The notes beneath the pieces are model-generated. The model was given only the letters and a program-made list of their open reading frames with translations. It did no database searches and was not told the DNA's origin. A stretch of 64,000 nt of DNA, from assembly GCF_000338295.1 (NCBI RefSeq), contig NZ_ANMO01000192.1, positions 1 through 64,000 of the forward strand, given 5' to 3'. Below are positions 18,901 through 26,201 of this stretch, piece by piece. A program made the position numbers and the translations under genes. The stretch comes from Rhodopirellula europaea 6C (lineage in GTDB: Bacteria > Planctomycetota > Planctomycetia > Pirellulales > Pirellulaceae). Numbering within the stretch: position 1 is the first letter of the stretch; every line of letters starts with the position of its first letter.

Positions 18901-19713
18901 CAACGTTACGGTTCGCGAGTCGTGAAGATGCTGGAGAACCAGCCGCCGTCTCACGAAATCAACTACGCGTTCATGCTGCGAAACCTGCGTGATGGTTGGA
19001 CGATGGACAATCTTCGGGCGTACATCCAGTTCATCAACCAAGCCGCGAAATACAGCGGCGGCAACAGCTACGGCAAGTTCCTCGCGAACTTGCGAGACGA
19101 AGTGTTGGGGCATCTCAGTAACGCACAGCGGGAAGAACTTTCCGACATCAGCGGCGAAGACTTCAACCCTGTCCCCGATTTTGAAATCACCGCTCCTAAG
19201 GGACCAGGCAAAAAATGGACTTTGGCAGAAGCGAGCAAGCACACCGGCGGTGCCTTGCGTCAGGCCAACTATGAAAGCGGCCGCAATCTTTTCCACGCCG
19301 CACAGTGTGCCTCTTGTCACCGGTTCGATGGACTCGGGGGCGACATCGGCCCCGACCTGACAACGGTGAAGAACAAATTCAACGCCAACTACTTGCTCGA
19401 ATCCATCATCGAACCCAGCAAAGTCATCAGTGATCAATACGGGTCCAAGGTGGTGTTGCTGGAAGACGGTCGCGTGCTGACCGGGTTGATGGTCGAAAAT
19501 GAGGACCGAATGGAAATCCATCCCGTCAGCAAGGCTGGCGAGACGGTGAAACCAGTCGTCGTGGAACCGGACGAAGTCATCTCAGTCAAAGACTCGCCGA
19601 TCTCGCAGATGCCGACGGACATGTTGAATTCTTTGAACGCCGAGGAAGTTCGTGATTTGATCGCGTACTTGCTTTCCGGTGGTGACCCCAAAGCCAAGGT
19701 GTATGGGCGATAG
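15913..19713 (+). CDS. DUF1080 - PVC-type dehydrogenase - cytochrome c fusion
   Basis: A 1266-residue exported multidomain protein. The GTG at 15913 gives a signal peptide (LTRACLVLSFVCSLSVQA); a longer GTG start at 15805 has no export logic. Domains: DUF1080 (about 26-225; [12 protein letters not shown]), a galactose-binding-like sandwich (264-419; RLYATCDNEATVWINGKPVG), and a sorbosone/glucose-dehydrogenase-like propeller of the Pirellula/Verrucomicrobium membrane-bound dehydrogenase type (about 436-800; GGGEHGNHAV, GSDYGWRSGSG). HEAT-like helices follow, then a C-terminal haem domain with CASCH at 1132-1136 and IGPDLTTVKNKF. The family oxidises sugars or alcohols and passes electrons to cytochrome. 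Joining a 3-keto-glycoside hydrolase-type domain to an oxidoreductase suggests oxidative glycoside cleavage. Confidence 0.85.
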   Translation: MTYIGYLTRACLVLSFVCSLSVQAEDSFENLFNGKDLSGWAGNNSFWSVRDGVIHGETTKENPTKGNTFLVWQGGEVGDFVFKTKVRFRGNNSGVQYRSELIDPKDFVVKGYQADLHKSPDFFGMLYAEKWRGIVAKRFQKVEVGADGKPKVVGEVGDRSQKLVDWEWNELTIIAVGDRQIHQVNGVTTMDLTDNHPEARRSGILALQLHAGPSMTCEFKDVQLQKLDAANAKSVLNSYVQSGAASKGKNAKKPSAATAFDWVAKSTTPKWIWRQDQPSSNDPLYLRHQFEFMPEGSKEAIRSARLYATCDNEATVWINGKPVGDCPDWKYPIKQLDARQFVRAGKNQIAVKAGNRGGVAAFVFKLEVETEDGTVHQVISSPNWKLANAATGDWKTAAYDDSKWNVAAKSLGNFGKSPWGKPGVGTDQASGDTSFSADEVTVADGFKVELVYQVPKVRQGSWVSLTTDDQGRLYASDQGEAGLYRITLDESHSNATGESGVKVEKMPVKVSGAQGMTWHDGALYFNRGSSPMYRVTDSTGDGLLDHAEELFGTHGGGEHGNHAVIPTEDGDALYVAAGNHTNLPDESIIAGSRVPTWNEDLLLPREWDANGHARGRLAPGGWITRFDPKTNKHEVTSMGYRNQYDIALNRAGDLFTYDADMEWDLGSPWYRPTRINHAVSGSDYGWRSGSGKWPEYYEDSLPAVLNIGPGSPTGVVGGQGAKFPAKYQDAIYALDWTFGTIYAIHSEPDGAGWKAHQEAFCYGAPLPVTDAIVGKDGALYFTVGGRGTQSALFRITYEGDDSTEPVSAPIPGEEARQQRRSLEVFHGKEHADAVAKAWPHLSSNDRWLRYAARIAVESQPTEQWADKVFDESNTQARITGAVALARRGDESHRSDLVNALLDMNPSELPEPQLLGLLRAYALTFIRLGEPTAEERERVIEELDALLPNKSKDVNTELVRLLVYLESPTVIDKAIALMTDAKPTVPAWVENVDFQRNQRYGSRVVKMLENQPPSHEINYAFMLRNLRDGWTMDNLRAYIQFINQAAKYSGGNSYGKFLANLRDEVLGHLSNAQREELSDISGEDFNPVPDFEITAPKGPGKKWTLAEASKHTGGALRQANYESGRNLFHAAQCASCHRFDGLGGDIGPDLTTVKNKFNANYLLESIIEPSKVISDQYGSKVVLLEDGRVLTGLMVENEDRMEIHPVSKAGETVKPVVVEPDEVISVKDSPISQMPTDMLNSLNAEEVRDLIAYLLSGGDPKAKVYGR

Positions 19714-19715
19714 TG

Positions 19716-21110
19716 ATGAGCAAGCTCAAGAACTGTTTGACTGGACTGGCGATCACGGTTTTCTTCGGTGCTGCGATTGCAACGGCGAAGGACACCGAAC
19801 GCCAGCCCGACATTGTGGTCTATCTGGCGGACGATTTGTCCGCCTCGGACTTGGCACTGTATGGCGGCACCAACATCGAAACGCCCGCCATCGATCAATT
19901 GGCTCAGGAAGGCATGACGTTCGATCGTGCCTTCGTCGCCAGCCCATCGTGTGCCCCGAGTCGGGCCGCGTTGTTGACGGGGTTGATGCCCGCACGAAAT
20001 GGCGCGGAGGAAAACCACTCGTACCCACACGAGGATGTGTTGAAGCTGCCGGTCGTCTTGAATGAATTGGGCTACCAGACGGTGGCGTTCGGAAAGGTGG
20101 CCCACTCGCGAAGTGCACCGGACTATCAGTTCGATACACACGACCGAGCACAGGACATTCCCGCGGTGCGAAAGAACGTCCAGGCGTTTCTCGAAAGCCG
20201 AACTGATTCGCGACCGCTGGCGTTGTTTGTTGGAGTGTCCAACCCGCACGTTCCGTGGCCAAGTGAATCCACCGTGGATCCGGAATCCATGTCGCTGCCG
20301 GTGAAGCTGCTCGACACGCCACAAACTCGAGTCCAGCGATCTCGCTACCTGCAAGAGGTCAAGGACTTGGACGCCTACCTCGGTGAACTGCGGCAATTGG
20401 TTGACGAACACCTGGCCGAAGATCGTTTGTTTCTCTTTTCAAGTGACCACGGGGCTCAGTTCCCATTTGGCAAATGGACGCTCTACGACGAAGGCACACG
20501 CATCCCGCTCATCGTTTCTCGCGAAGGAATGATTGAACCTGGTTCACGCACCGACGCGATGGTCAGTTGGGTCGACATCTTGCCAACCTTGATCGAAGTC
20601 GGTGGTGGCGAAGTGCCCCAAGGCATCGATGGGAAGTCATTCGCCGGAGTGTTGCAGGATCCATCCAAACGTCATCGCGAGCGAATCTTCACGACGCACA
20701 GCGGCGACAAGATGATGAACGTCTACCTGAGCCGCAGCATTCGAACCGACAAGTACAAATTGATCTGGAACCCGCATCCGGAGTTTGCGTTCACGACGCA
20801 CATCGATTTGTTGCTGCGTGCCACATCGGGGGACTACTTCAAGGAGTGGACCGAGGCGGCCAAGCGTGATCCTCGTGCCGCAGAGGTTGTCGCAAGCCAT
20901 CACGGACGACCTGAGTTTGAACTGTACGACCTGACCAACGACCCGAACGAAACCGAGAACTTGGCAGACGATCCCAAATCGGCCAACGTTCGATCGCGTC
21001 TGCTGGCGGAACTGAAAGATTGGATGCGAACTCAAGGCGACGAACTGACGGTCTTTCACAAACCGCTCATGCTGGACGCTCCCGAAACATGGGTTCCTCG
21101 CAAACCATAA
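19716..21110 (+). CDS. Exported type I sulfatase (CAPSR motif)
   Basis: A 464-residue member of the alkaline-phosphatase superfamily with a signal peptide (LTGLAITVFFGAAIATA). The formylglycine site is Cys79 in SCAPSRAALLTG. Calcium ligands lie in YLADDLSASD and in SSDHGAQF. It hydrolyses sulfate esters or N-sulfates; HVPWPSEST and the overall layout resemble the iduronate-2-sulfatase/sulfamidase branch, but the substrate cannot be read from sequence. The ATG at 19716 follows the preceding gene's stop by two bases, and a GTG at 19713 overlaps that stop, so translation is probably coupled to the dehydrogenase fusion. No maturase gene for formylglycine formation is present in the window. Confidence 0.92.
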   Translation: MSKLKNCLTGLAITVFFGAAIATAKDTERQPDIVVYLADDLSASDLALYGGTNIETPAIDQLAQEGMTFDRAFVASPSCAPSRAALLTGLMPARNGAEENHSYPHEDVLKLPVVLNELGYQTVAFGKVAHSRSAPDYQFDTHDRAQDIPAVRKNVQAFLESRTDSRPLALFVGVSNPHVPWPSESTVDPESMSLPVKLLDTPQTRVQRSRYLQEVKDLDAYLGELRQLVDEHLAEDRLFLFSSDHGAQFPFGKWTLYDEGTRIPLIVSREGMIEPGSRTDAMVSWVDILPTLIEVGGGEVPQGIDGKSFAGVLQDPSKRHRERIFTTHSGDKMMNVYLSRSIRTDKYKLIWNPHPEFAFTTHIDLLLRATSGDYFKEWTEAAKRDPRAAEVVASHHGRPEFELYDLTNDPNETENLADDPKSANVRSRLLAELKDWMRTQGDELTVFHKPLMLDAPETWVPRKP

Positions 21111-21159
21111 ACCCTCGCGGCAGATTCAGTCGCGATCGAAAATCACTGCACCTGAGATA

Positions 21160-22497
21160 ATGAAGTTAGAAAGCATGAACTGTATCCGAATCTCCCTCGT
21201 TGCCGTGTGTTTGGTGTTGATCGCCGGAGCTTGGCCGGCTGACCAAACGCAGGCCAAACAACCCAACGTTGTTTTCTTGTTGAGCGATGACCAATCGTGG
21301 ACCGATTATGGGTTCATGGGACATCCGCATATCCAGACACCCAACATCGACCAATTGGCGAAGTCTGGTTTGGTGTATGAGCGAGGTTATGTCACAGCGC
21401 CGCTTTGCCGGCCTTCGTTGGCAAGTCTCGCAACCGGTTTGTATCCGCATCAGACCGGAATTCGCGGCAACGATCCCGTGATGCCGACCGCCCTGAACCG
21501 CAAAACGAACAAGAAGGTCTTTGCATCGCTGCGGAAGCAAATGACCGCACCGTTGCACCAGCAGCCCTCGTTCATCCGGTCGCTCAAGGACAATGGTTAC
21601 GCAACTTTGCAAACTGGAAAGTGGTGGGAAGAAAACCCGCTGGATCATGGTTTCACCGACGCCATGACCCACGGCGACGTTTCGCGAGGCGGACGTCACG
21701 GCGATGTGGGTTTGCAGATCGGGCGAACCACGATGAAACCGGTGTACGACTTCGTCGATTCCGCCGTGAAGGACGATAAACCTTTCTTCATCTGGTACGG
21801 AGTCTTCCTGCCGCACGCACCGCACAACGCTCCCGACCGTTTGGTCAACAAGTACAAAGACATCGCTCCCAATGAACCAACCGCTCGCTACTGGGCCAAT
21901 GTGGAATGGTTGGACGAAGGTTGCGGGCAGATCATTCAGTACTTGAAAGACAAGGGACTCTACGAAGACACGATTTTTGTCTACACCTGCGACAACGGCT
22001 GGGTGCAAAATCCCAACCGGATGAACACGAGCATTCGTTCCAAGCGTGAGCCCGTGGAAGCTGGGATTCGGACGCCGATCATCATCACGCATCCCGGGGC
22101 CGTGAAACCTCAGCGAGATTCATCGACGCTTGCCAGCAACATTGATGTCGCTCCCACCATTCTGAAAGCCTGCGGGATTGAGCCTCCCAAGGAAATGTCC
22201 GGTTTGGATCTGCGCGATCCCGAGGCACTGCGTCAGCGAAACCGAATCTTCGTGGACGTCTACGACCACGACAGCGATCTTGAACAACTCGATGACATCG
22301 ACAACGGCTTGCAAGCTCGTGTCGTCATCGACGGATGGGACAAGCTGATCGTCCGACCAAGCGGCAAAGAACTCTACGATCTCCAAGAAGATCCAGATGA
22401 CAGAAACGATCTCGCCGCACAGGACGCTGACAAAGTCCAACGTCTGTCAAGCATCGTCGATGAATGGCTCGAGAACACGCCAGCCATCGGAAAGTGA
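21160..22497 (+). CDS. Exported type I sulfatase with altered CRPSL motif
   Basis: A 445-residue sulfatase; an alternative ATG at 21175 leaves a shorter signal peptide (CIRISLVAVCLVLIAGA). The N-terminal metal motif is FLLSDDQSWTDYG, and the second metal site is YTCDNGWVQNPNR. The maturation site reads LCRPSLASLATG with Cys83: the Arg that follows Pro by two positions in CxPxR is Leu. That Arg matters for formylglycine generation and active-site geometry in characterised sulfatases, so this is either a subfamily variant or an enzyme with changed activation. It follows the first sulfatase by 49 bases on the same strand and is probably cotranscribed with it. Confidence 0.88.
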   Translation: MKLESMNCIRISLVAVCLVLIAGAWPADQTQAKQPNVVFLLSDDQSWTDYGFMGHPHIQTPNIDQLAKSGLVYERGYVTAPLCRPSLASLATGLYPHQTGIRGNDPVMPTALNRKTNKKVFASLRKQMTAPLHQQPSFIRSLKDNGYATLQTGKWWEENPLDHGFTDAMTHGDVSRGGRHGDVGLQIGRTTMKPVYDFVDSAVKDDKPFFIWYGVFLPHAPHNAPDRLVNKYKDIAPNEPTARYWANVEWLDEGCGQIIQYLKDKGLYEDTIFVYTCDNGWVQNPNRMNTSIRSKREPVEAGIRTPIIITHPGAVKPQRDSSTLASNIDVAPTILKACGIEPPKEMSGLDLRDPEALRQRNRIFVDVYDHDSDLEQLDDIDNGLQARVVIDGWDKLIVRPSGKELYDLQEDPDDRNDLAAQDADKVQRLSSIVDEWLENTPAIGK

Positions 22498-22702
22498 TCT
22501 CCGCGAACACGGCTCCAGATGGTTCATGGTGCATCGTATTCGAGATTGTTTTGAGCCTCAAGAATTTTGCGTTTCGCTTTCGCTACTTCAGCAATAAGAG
22601 TTCGCAGGATCGCATCGTGATGCTAGGATTCAAGCGATCAATCATCCCCTTTTCTTTATGAAACCTTTGGTTTGATAATTCGCTTTTCCGCAGAGTAATA
22701 CG

Positions 22703-22897
22703 ATGAATTTGAGTGTGAAGAAAGTCAGCTGTCTGGCACTAATGATGAGTTGCTTGGGGTGTGGCGGATCACAGCCTGTCAATGTGAAAGACAGCGCAGA
22801 TGAACAAAGCATCGAAGAGTACAAAGAAATGGTCGCGGCAGAAGAAGCCGCGAACGCTGGCTCGGAAAAGAACGGCGTGAAGCCACCCAAAGAGTGA
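22703..22897 (+). CDS. Tiny lipoprotein paired with DUF1559 (copy 2)
   Basis: A 64-residue protein with a lipoprotein signal (VKKVSCLALMMSCLGCGG; lipobox SCLGC) and a charged helical mature part. It shares the DEQSIEEYKEMVAAEEA motif with the lipoprotein at 12925, and again lies next to a DUF1559 gene, here convergent and separated by a shared hairpin terminator. The lysine-rich end (KNGVKPPKE) differs from copy 1. No function is known from the sequence. It begins 205 bases after the upstream sulfatase. Confidence 0.7.
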   Translation: MNLSVKKVSCLALMMSCLGCGGSQPVNVKDSADEQSIEEYKEMVAAEEAANAGSEKNGVKPPKE

Positions 22898-22924
22898 CTC
22901 GGGCAACCAGCTCGGTGATACAAA

Positions 22925-22958
22925 AAACGCCCGGGCAGCAATTGCTGACCGGGCGTTT
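22925..22958. terminator. Bidirectional intrinsic terminator
   Basis: AAACGCCCGG (22925-22934) pairs with CCGGGCGTTT (22949-22958); inside, CAGC pairs with GCTG around an AATT loop. The stem is preceded by a run of As and followed by TTTCCTTTT, so it can end transcription of both the lipoprotein (plus) and DUF1559 copy 2 (minus). Confidence 0.85.
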
Positions 22959-22982
22959 CCTTTTGCGTGTCGATCAAGTGGA

Positions 22983-24215
22983 TCAGAATTCGCCGTCGAT
23001 GACTTCGCGTGACGCGCGAGTTCCCAAGGCTCCCCACAAGCCATAAGGGCTTTCGGATCCAGGAGCGTTGTTGAACGCCGCGGTTCCCCATTGATAGACC
23101 ATACGGTTCGTTTGATTTCCGGCTTCGATCGAATCGGTAATGAACTTGACCGCACCGTCACCCATCAGGATATGAGCACCACCTTGGTGACGACTGGACA
23201 CCGACATTAGGTTGTTGCGGTTGACGGCACCAGCGGAACAAATCTCCGAATTCGGCGGCCGAACCGTGTGCACCATCGTGAATGTTGGATTGAAGCTCGC
23301 CCATCGGTAGCCGCGTCCGGACGTGGCCCCTACTACAGGAGCTTCTGGACGCCAGAATTGAGGCCGTTCGGGATCAAGGTGTTGTTCGCACCAGTTTGGT
23401 GTCACGACGATGGTCCAGTGGTTGTTGTTGGTGCTGTACGTGCCACCGGCAGTCAGGCTGGTTCGAGCGTCTTTGTCACCCAAGTCCGTGGTCAGTTCGC
23501 CCATGGCAATGGTGTTGGACAATCCGTCGAGCACATCACGAAATTGAGTCAACTTGTGAACAACGAACATGCCACGATGGGCGGCGTTGGTTCGCTGGGA
23601 AGTGGCCGAGGTGGCTGCGTATGGCAGAACCGGTGAATCATTCCGCACATACACGAATCCATCACGCATGTAGTCGGTTGAGTCGCCCAGGTTGGCGGCG
23701 TAATTGGTCCGTCCCAATGATGGCAACCCCTTGCCAGGATCGCTTGGGCAACGCAGCGTGGGGATGTCGGTTGCCCACGGAACGTAGTCGATGTTTTCAG
23801 GTGTTGGTCCCATGGCAGGGAAATCAATTGTGCCGTCGCTGTCAGAGTCGTTCGGGTTGGCAATCAACTCCCAAAGTCCCTGTTGCTCGACAAATGGCAT
23901 CAATCCAACCAGCATGCTCAGTCGCATGTTGTTACCGGTCGTTGTGTTGACCCAAGGATGAGTGGCAACCGTGGGGTGAGTTCCGCCGCCATGCATTGGC
24001 AGTTTGTTGTAGGCGGAATGGTAGTTGTGCAGGGCCAGACCGAGTTGCTTGAAGTTGTTGCTGCAGCTCATCCGTCGAGCGGCTTCGCGGGCGGCTTGGA
24101 CAGCGGGCAGAAGCAAGCCGACCAGAACTCCGATGATGGCGATGACAACGAGGAGCTCAACCAGCGTGAACCCCACGCGAGTCCCGCGGTGCGGGTGTTG
24201 GGAAGTGGATTCCAT
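22983..24215 (-). CDS. DUF1559 prepilin-like secreted protein (copy 2)
   Basis: A 410-residue protein of the same family as the one at 11595. The type IV prepilin N-terminus is VGFTLVELLVVIAIIGVLVG after a 14-residue leader rich in His, Arg and Ser. The core (RRMSCSNNFKQLGLALHNYH) and the C-terminal HQGGAHILMGDGAVKFITDSIEAG are conserved, as is the very end (GLWGALGTRASREVIDGEF). The middle differs more, as expected for surface-exposed parts. The two copies lie in opposite orientation around the 13-22.5 kb sulfatase block and share long DNA identity in the N-terminal region, including the stretch encoding MSCSNNFKQ. Confidence 0.9.
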   Translation of the reverse strand: MESTSQHPHRGTRVGFTLVELLVVIAIIGVLVGLLLPAVQAAREAARRMSCSNNFKQLGLALHNYHSAYNKLPMHGGGTHPTVATHPWVNTTTGNNMRLSMLVGLMPFVEQQGLWELIANPNDSDSDGTIDFPAMGPTPENIDYVPWATDIPTLRCPSDPGKGLPSLGRTNYAANLGDSTDYMRDGFVYVRNDSPVLPYAATSATSQRTNAAHRGMFVVHKLTQFRDVLDGLSNTIAMGELTTDLGDKDARTSLTAGGTYSTNNNHWTIVVTPNWCEQHLDPERPQFWRPEAPVVGATSGRGYRWASFNPTFTMVHTVRPPNSEICSAGAVNRNNLMSVSSRHQGGAHILMGDGAVKFITDSIEAGNQTNRMVYQWGTAAFNNAPGSESPYGLWGALGTRASREVIDGEF

Positions 24216-24722
24216 TGAAGATTCTCAAGAGTGCGATAAGAAAACGGTGATGCCAATGCTCGCTCGAAAGCCAGCGAGGAAATCGTCACCGAATTCATTC
24301 CTGAGAATGTTCACACAATTTGCGCAAATTCGTCTGAATTGAAGAGTTTTCCCAGAAATCATTGATGCCATCACCCTCCCGCGAGGCCGAGCAGCATTCT
24401 GAGACCGCTTTTCGGCAGATTTCCACGTAGCGCACCTCTCCCGAAACGAAGTTTGGGGAGAGGTTGAGGCTCGGGTATGGGAAACGGCGCGCACTCCCTC
24501 CCCGGAATTCTCGCTGAACACTCGCATTCCGACCCTCCCCAACTGCGTTCAGGAGGGTGATTTCAACCTTGTGAGCATGGCACTTCAAAACTGCACGACT
24601 TCCGGCACTGGCGGGGTTCTCAAGACAGTACTGGCGCAGCACCTCAAAACGGCACGACTCTCCCCAGCCAGACCTCTTCGATGCCAAGAGGTCGGCTTTA
24701 CCGGAGAAGCCTTTGAATCGAT
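24216..24722. other. Non-coding region rich in small repeats
   Basis: 507 bases without a supported gene. It contains an imperfect hairpin ACCTCTCCC/GGGAGAGGT (about 24434-24464), a dispersed repeat (24460-24498) and a near-direct repeat GGCACTTCAAAACTGCACGACT / GCACCTCAAAACGGCACGACT (about 24580-24601 and 24638-24658). A GACCTCTT/AAGAGGTC stem (24671-24678 with 24686-24693) may terminate the minus-strand DUF1501 gene. Confidence 0.5.
24460..24498. repeat. Dispersed intergenic repeat, copy A
   Basis: About 39 bases starting GAGGTTGAGG and containing ATGGGAAACGG, followed by CGCACTCCCT. It matches 33681-33720 at roughly four of every five positions. Both copies are intergenic. No transposase or terminal repeat is associated. 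Confidence 0.55.
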
Positions 24723-26195
24723 TTAGGCAATGATCTCTTTGACCACTCGAGCGGGCTCGACTCCGGTCAATTTCTGTTCCAGTCCTTGGAACGGGAATGT
24801 GAGCCGTTTGTGGTCGACGCCAAGAAGATGAAGCATCGTGGCATGCAGGTCACGAACATGAACCGGGTCGGCAACGACGTTGTAGCTGAACTCATCCGTC
24901 GCACCGTGTCGTATCCCGCCTTTGACGCCGCCGCCTGCCAACAAAGCAGTGAAGCACCTGGGGTGGTGATCGCGACCATAGGTGTCCATGTCCAATTTGC
25001 CCTGGCCATAAACCGTTCGGCCGAATTCACCGGCGAAGACCACCAGGGTGTCTTCGAGCAATCCACGTTGCTCGAGATCTTTCAGCAGCGCTGTGGTCGG
25101 TTGGTCAACATCCTGGCACTGCCCAGGTAAGTTCGCCGGCAACTTCGAATGATGATCCCACCCGCGATGGAATAACTGGATGAAGCGAACATCACGTTCT
25201 GCCATCCGACGGGCCAGCAAACAGTTGCGGGCGTAAGAACCCGGGTTGTTCACTTCTTCGCCGTACATCGCCAGTGTCTCAGGAGACTCGTCGGAGATGT
25301 CCGTCAGTTCGGGGACCGACGTTTGCATCCGAAACGCCATCTCTTGTTGAGCGATGGTTGTTTCGATTTCGGGGTCACCGATCTCACCGAAGTGTTTGCG
25401 GTTGAGGTCGCCAAGCGAATCGAGCATGCGCCGCCGAATCGCTGGATCAATGCCGCTGGGGTTGGAAAGAAACAGGACCGGATCGCCCGACGTTTGGAAG
25501 CTGGTGCCCTGGTGCTTGGACGGCAAGAAACCGCTGCCCCAAAGGCGCGAGTACAACGCTTGCACGTTGACCTTGCCGCTCCAGTGAGCCGATGGCATCA
25601 CGATGTAGTCTGGTAAGTCCTTGTTGAGGGTTCCCAATCCGTAGCTCAACCACGCTCCCATGCTTGGTTTGCCTGGCAGTTCCGTACCGGTGCAGAACGC
25701 GGTTTTACCGGGGTCGTGATTGATCGATTCGGTGTGCATCGAATCAATGAAGCATAACTTGTCGACTTGCGTCGAAAGGTGCGGCAACAGATCGCTCATC
25801 CACATGCCGCTTTCGCCTTGTTGCGAAAAACCAAAGCGACTGGGGACGATCAGTTGTTCTTTGCCACGTGTCATGGCGGTCACACGCTGGCCTTGGCTGA
25901 CCGATGGCGGCAACGGTTGATTGAACTGTTTGACCAGTTCCGGCTTGTAATCGAACAAGTCGATTTGGCTGGGGGCTCCCGCCATGAACAAGAAGATCAC
26001 GCGTTTTGCTTTGGGAGCAAAGTGGCAACCCGTCGGGATATCGGATGGTGCACCGGACGCGGCGCTGGGGGCCGCGGCGCTTGCGAGCTTTGGTCCCAAG
26101 ACCAACGATGCGAGCGCTGTCGTCCCCAGTCCCATGCCGGCATTGGCCAAGAACCGACGACGATTTTCGCTTGTCGAGGTGATGTGATTATGCAT
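24723..26195 (-). CDS. DUF1501 (Tat-exported, sulfatase-fold) protein
   Basis: A 490-residue DUF1501 protein with a twin-arginine leader (ENRRRFLANAGMGLGTTALA). Family features: KAKRVIFLFMAGAPSQIDLFD near the mature N-terminus, FHRGWDHHSKLP in the middle and TLVVFAGEFGRTVYGQGK near the C-terminus, followed by DHHPRCFTALLAGGGVKGG. DUF1501 proteins belong to the alkaline-phosphatase/sulfatase fold but lack the sulfatase CxPxR site. The start is six bases after the stop of the PSD1 cytochrome gene, so the two form an operon, as is usual in planctomycetes. Metabolic role is unknown; co-occurrence with glycan-degrading genes suggests envelope or polysaccharide processing. Confidence 0.88.
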   Translation of the reverse strand: MHNHITSTSENRRRFLANAGMGLGTTALASLVLGPKLASAAAPSAASGAPSDIPTGCHFAPKAKRVIFLFMAGAPSQIDLFDYKPELVKQFNQPLPPSVSQGQRVTAMTRGKEQLIVPSRFGFSQQGESGMWMSDLLPHLSTQVDKLCFIDSMHTESINHDPGKTAFCTGTELPGKPSMGAWLSYGLGTLNKDLPDYIVMPSAHWSGKVNVQALYSRLWGSGFLPSKHQGTSFQTSGDPVLFLSNPSGIDPAIRRRMLDSLGDLNRKHFGEIGDPEIETTIAQQEMAFRMQTSVPELTDISDESPETLAMYGEEVNNPGSYARNCLLARRMAERDVRFIQLFHRGWDHHSKLPANLPGQCQDVDQPTTALLKDLEQRGLLEDTLVVFAGEFGRTVYGQGKLDMDTYGRDHHPRCFTALLAGGGVKGGIRHGATDEFSYNVVADPVHVRDLHATMLHLLGVDHKRLTFPFQGLEQKLTGVEPARVVKEIIA

Positions 26196-26201
26196 GGCGA
26201 T

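Noticed and set aside
19434-20411. A 325-residue minus-strand open frame opposite the dehydrogenase fusion and sulfatase.
   Set aside because: Antisense to two clear family members with catalytic motifs; the sequence is rich in His/Arg/Gln in the manner of shadow frames.
24723-26195. Counting the DUF1501 protein as a seventh sulfatase.
   Set aside because: It shares the fold but lacks a CxPxR-type maturation site, so sulfatase activity is not supported.
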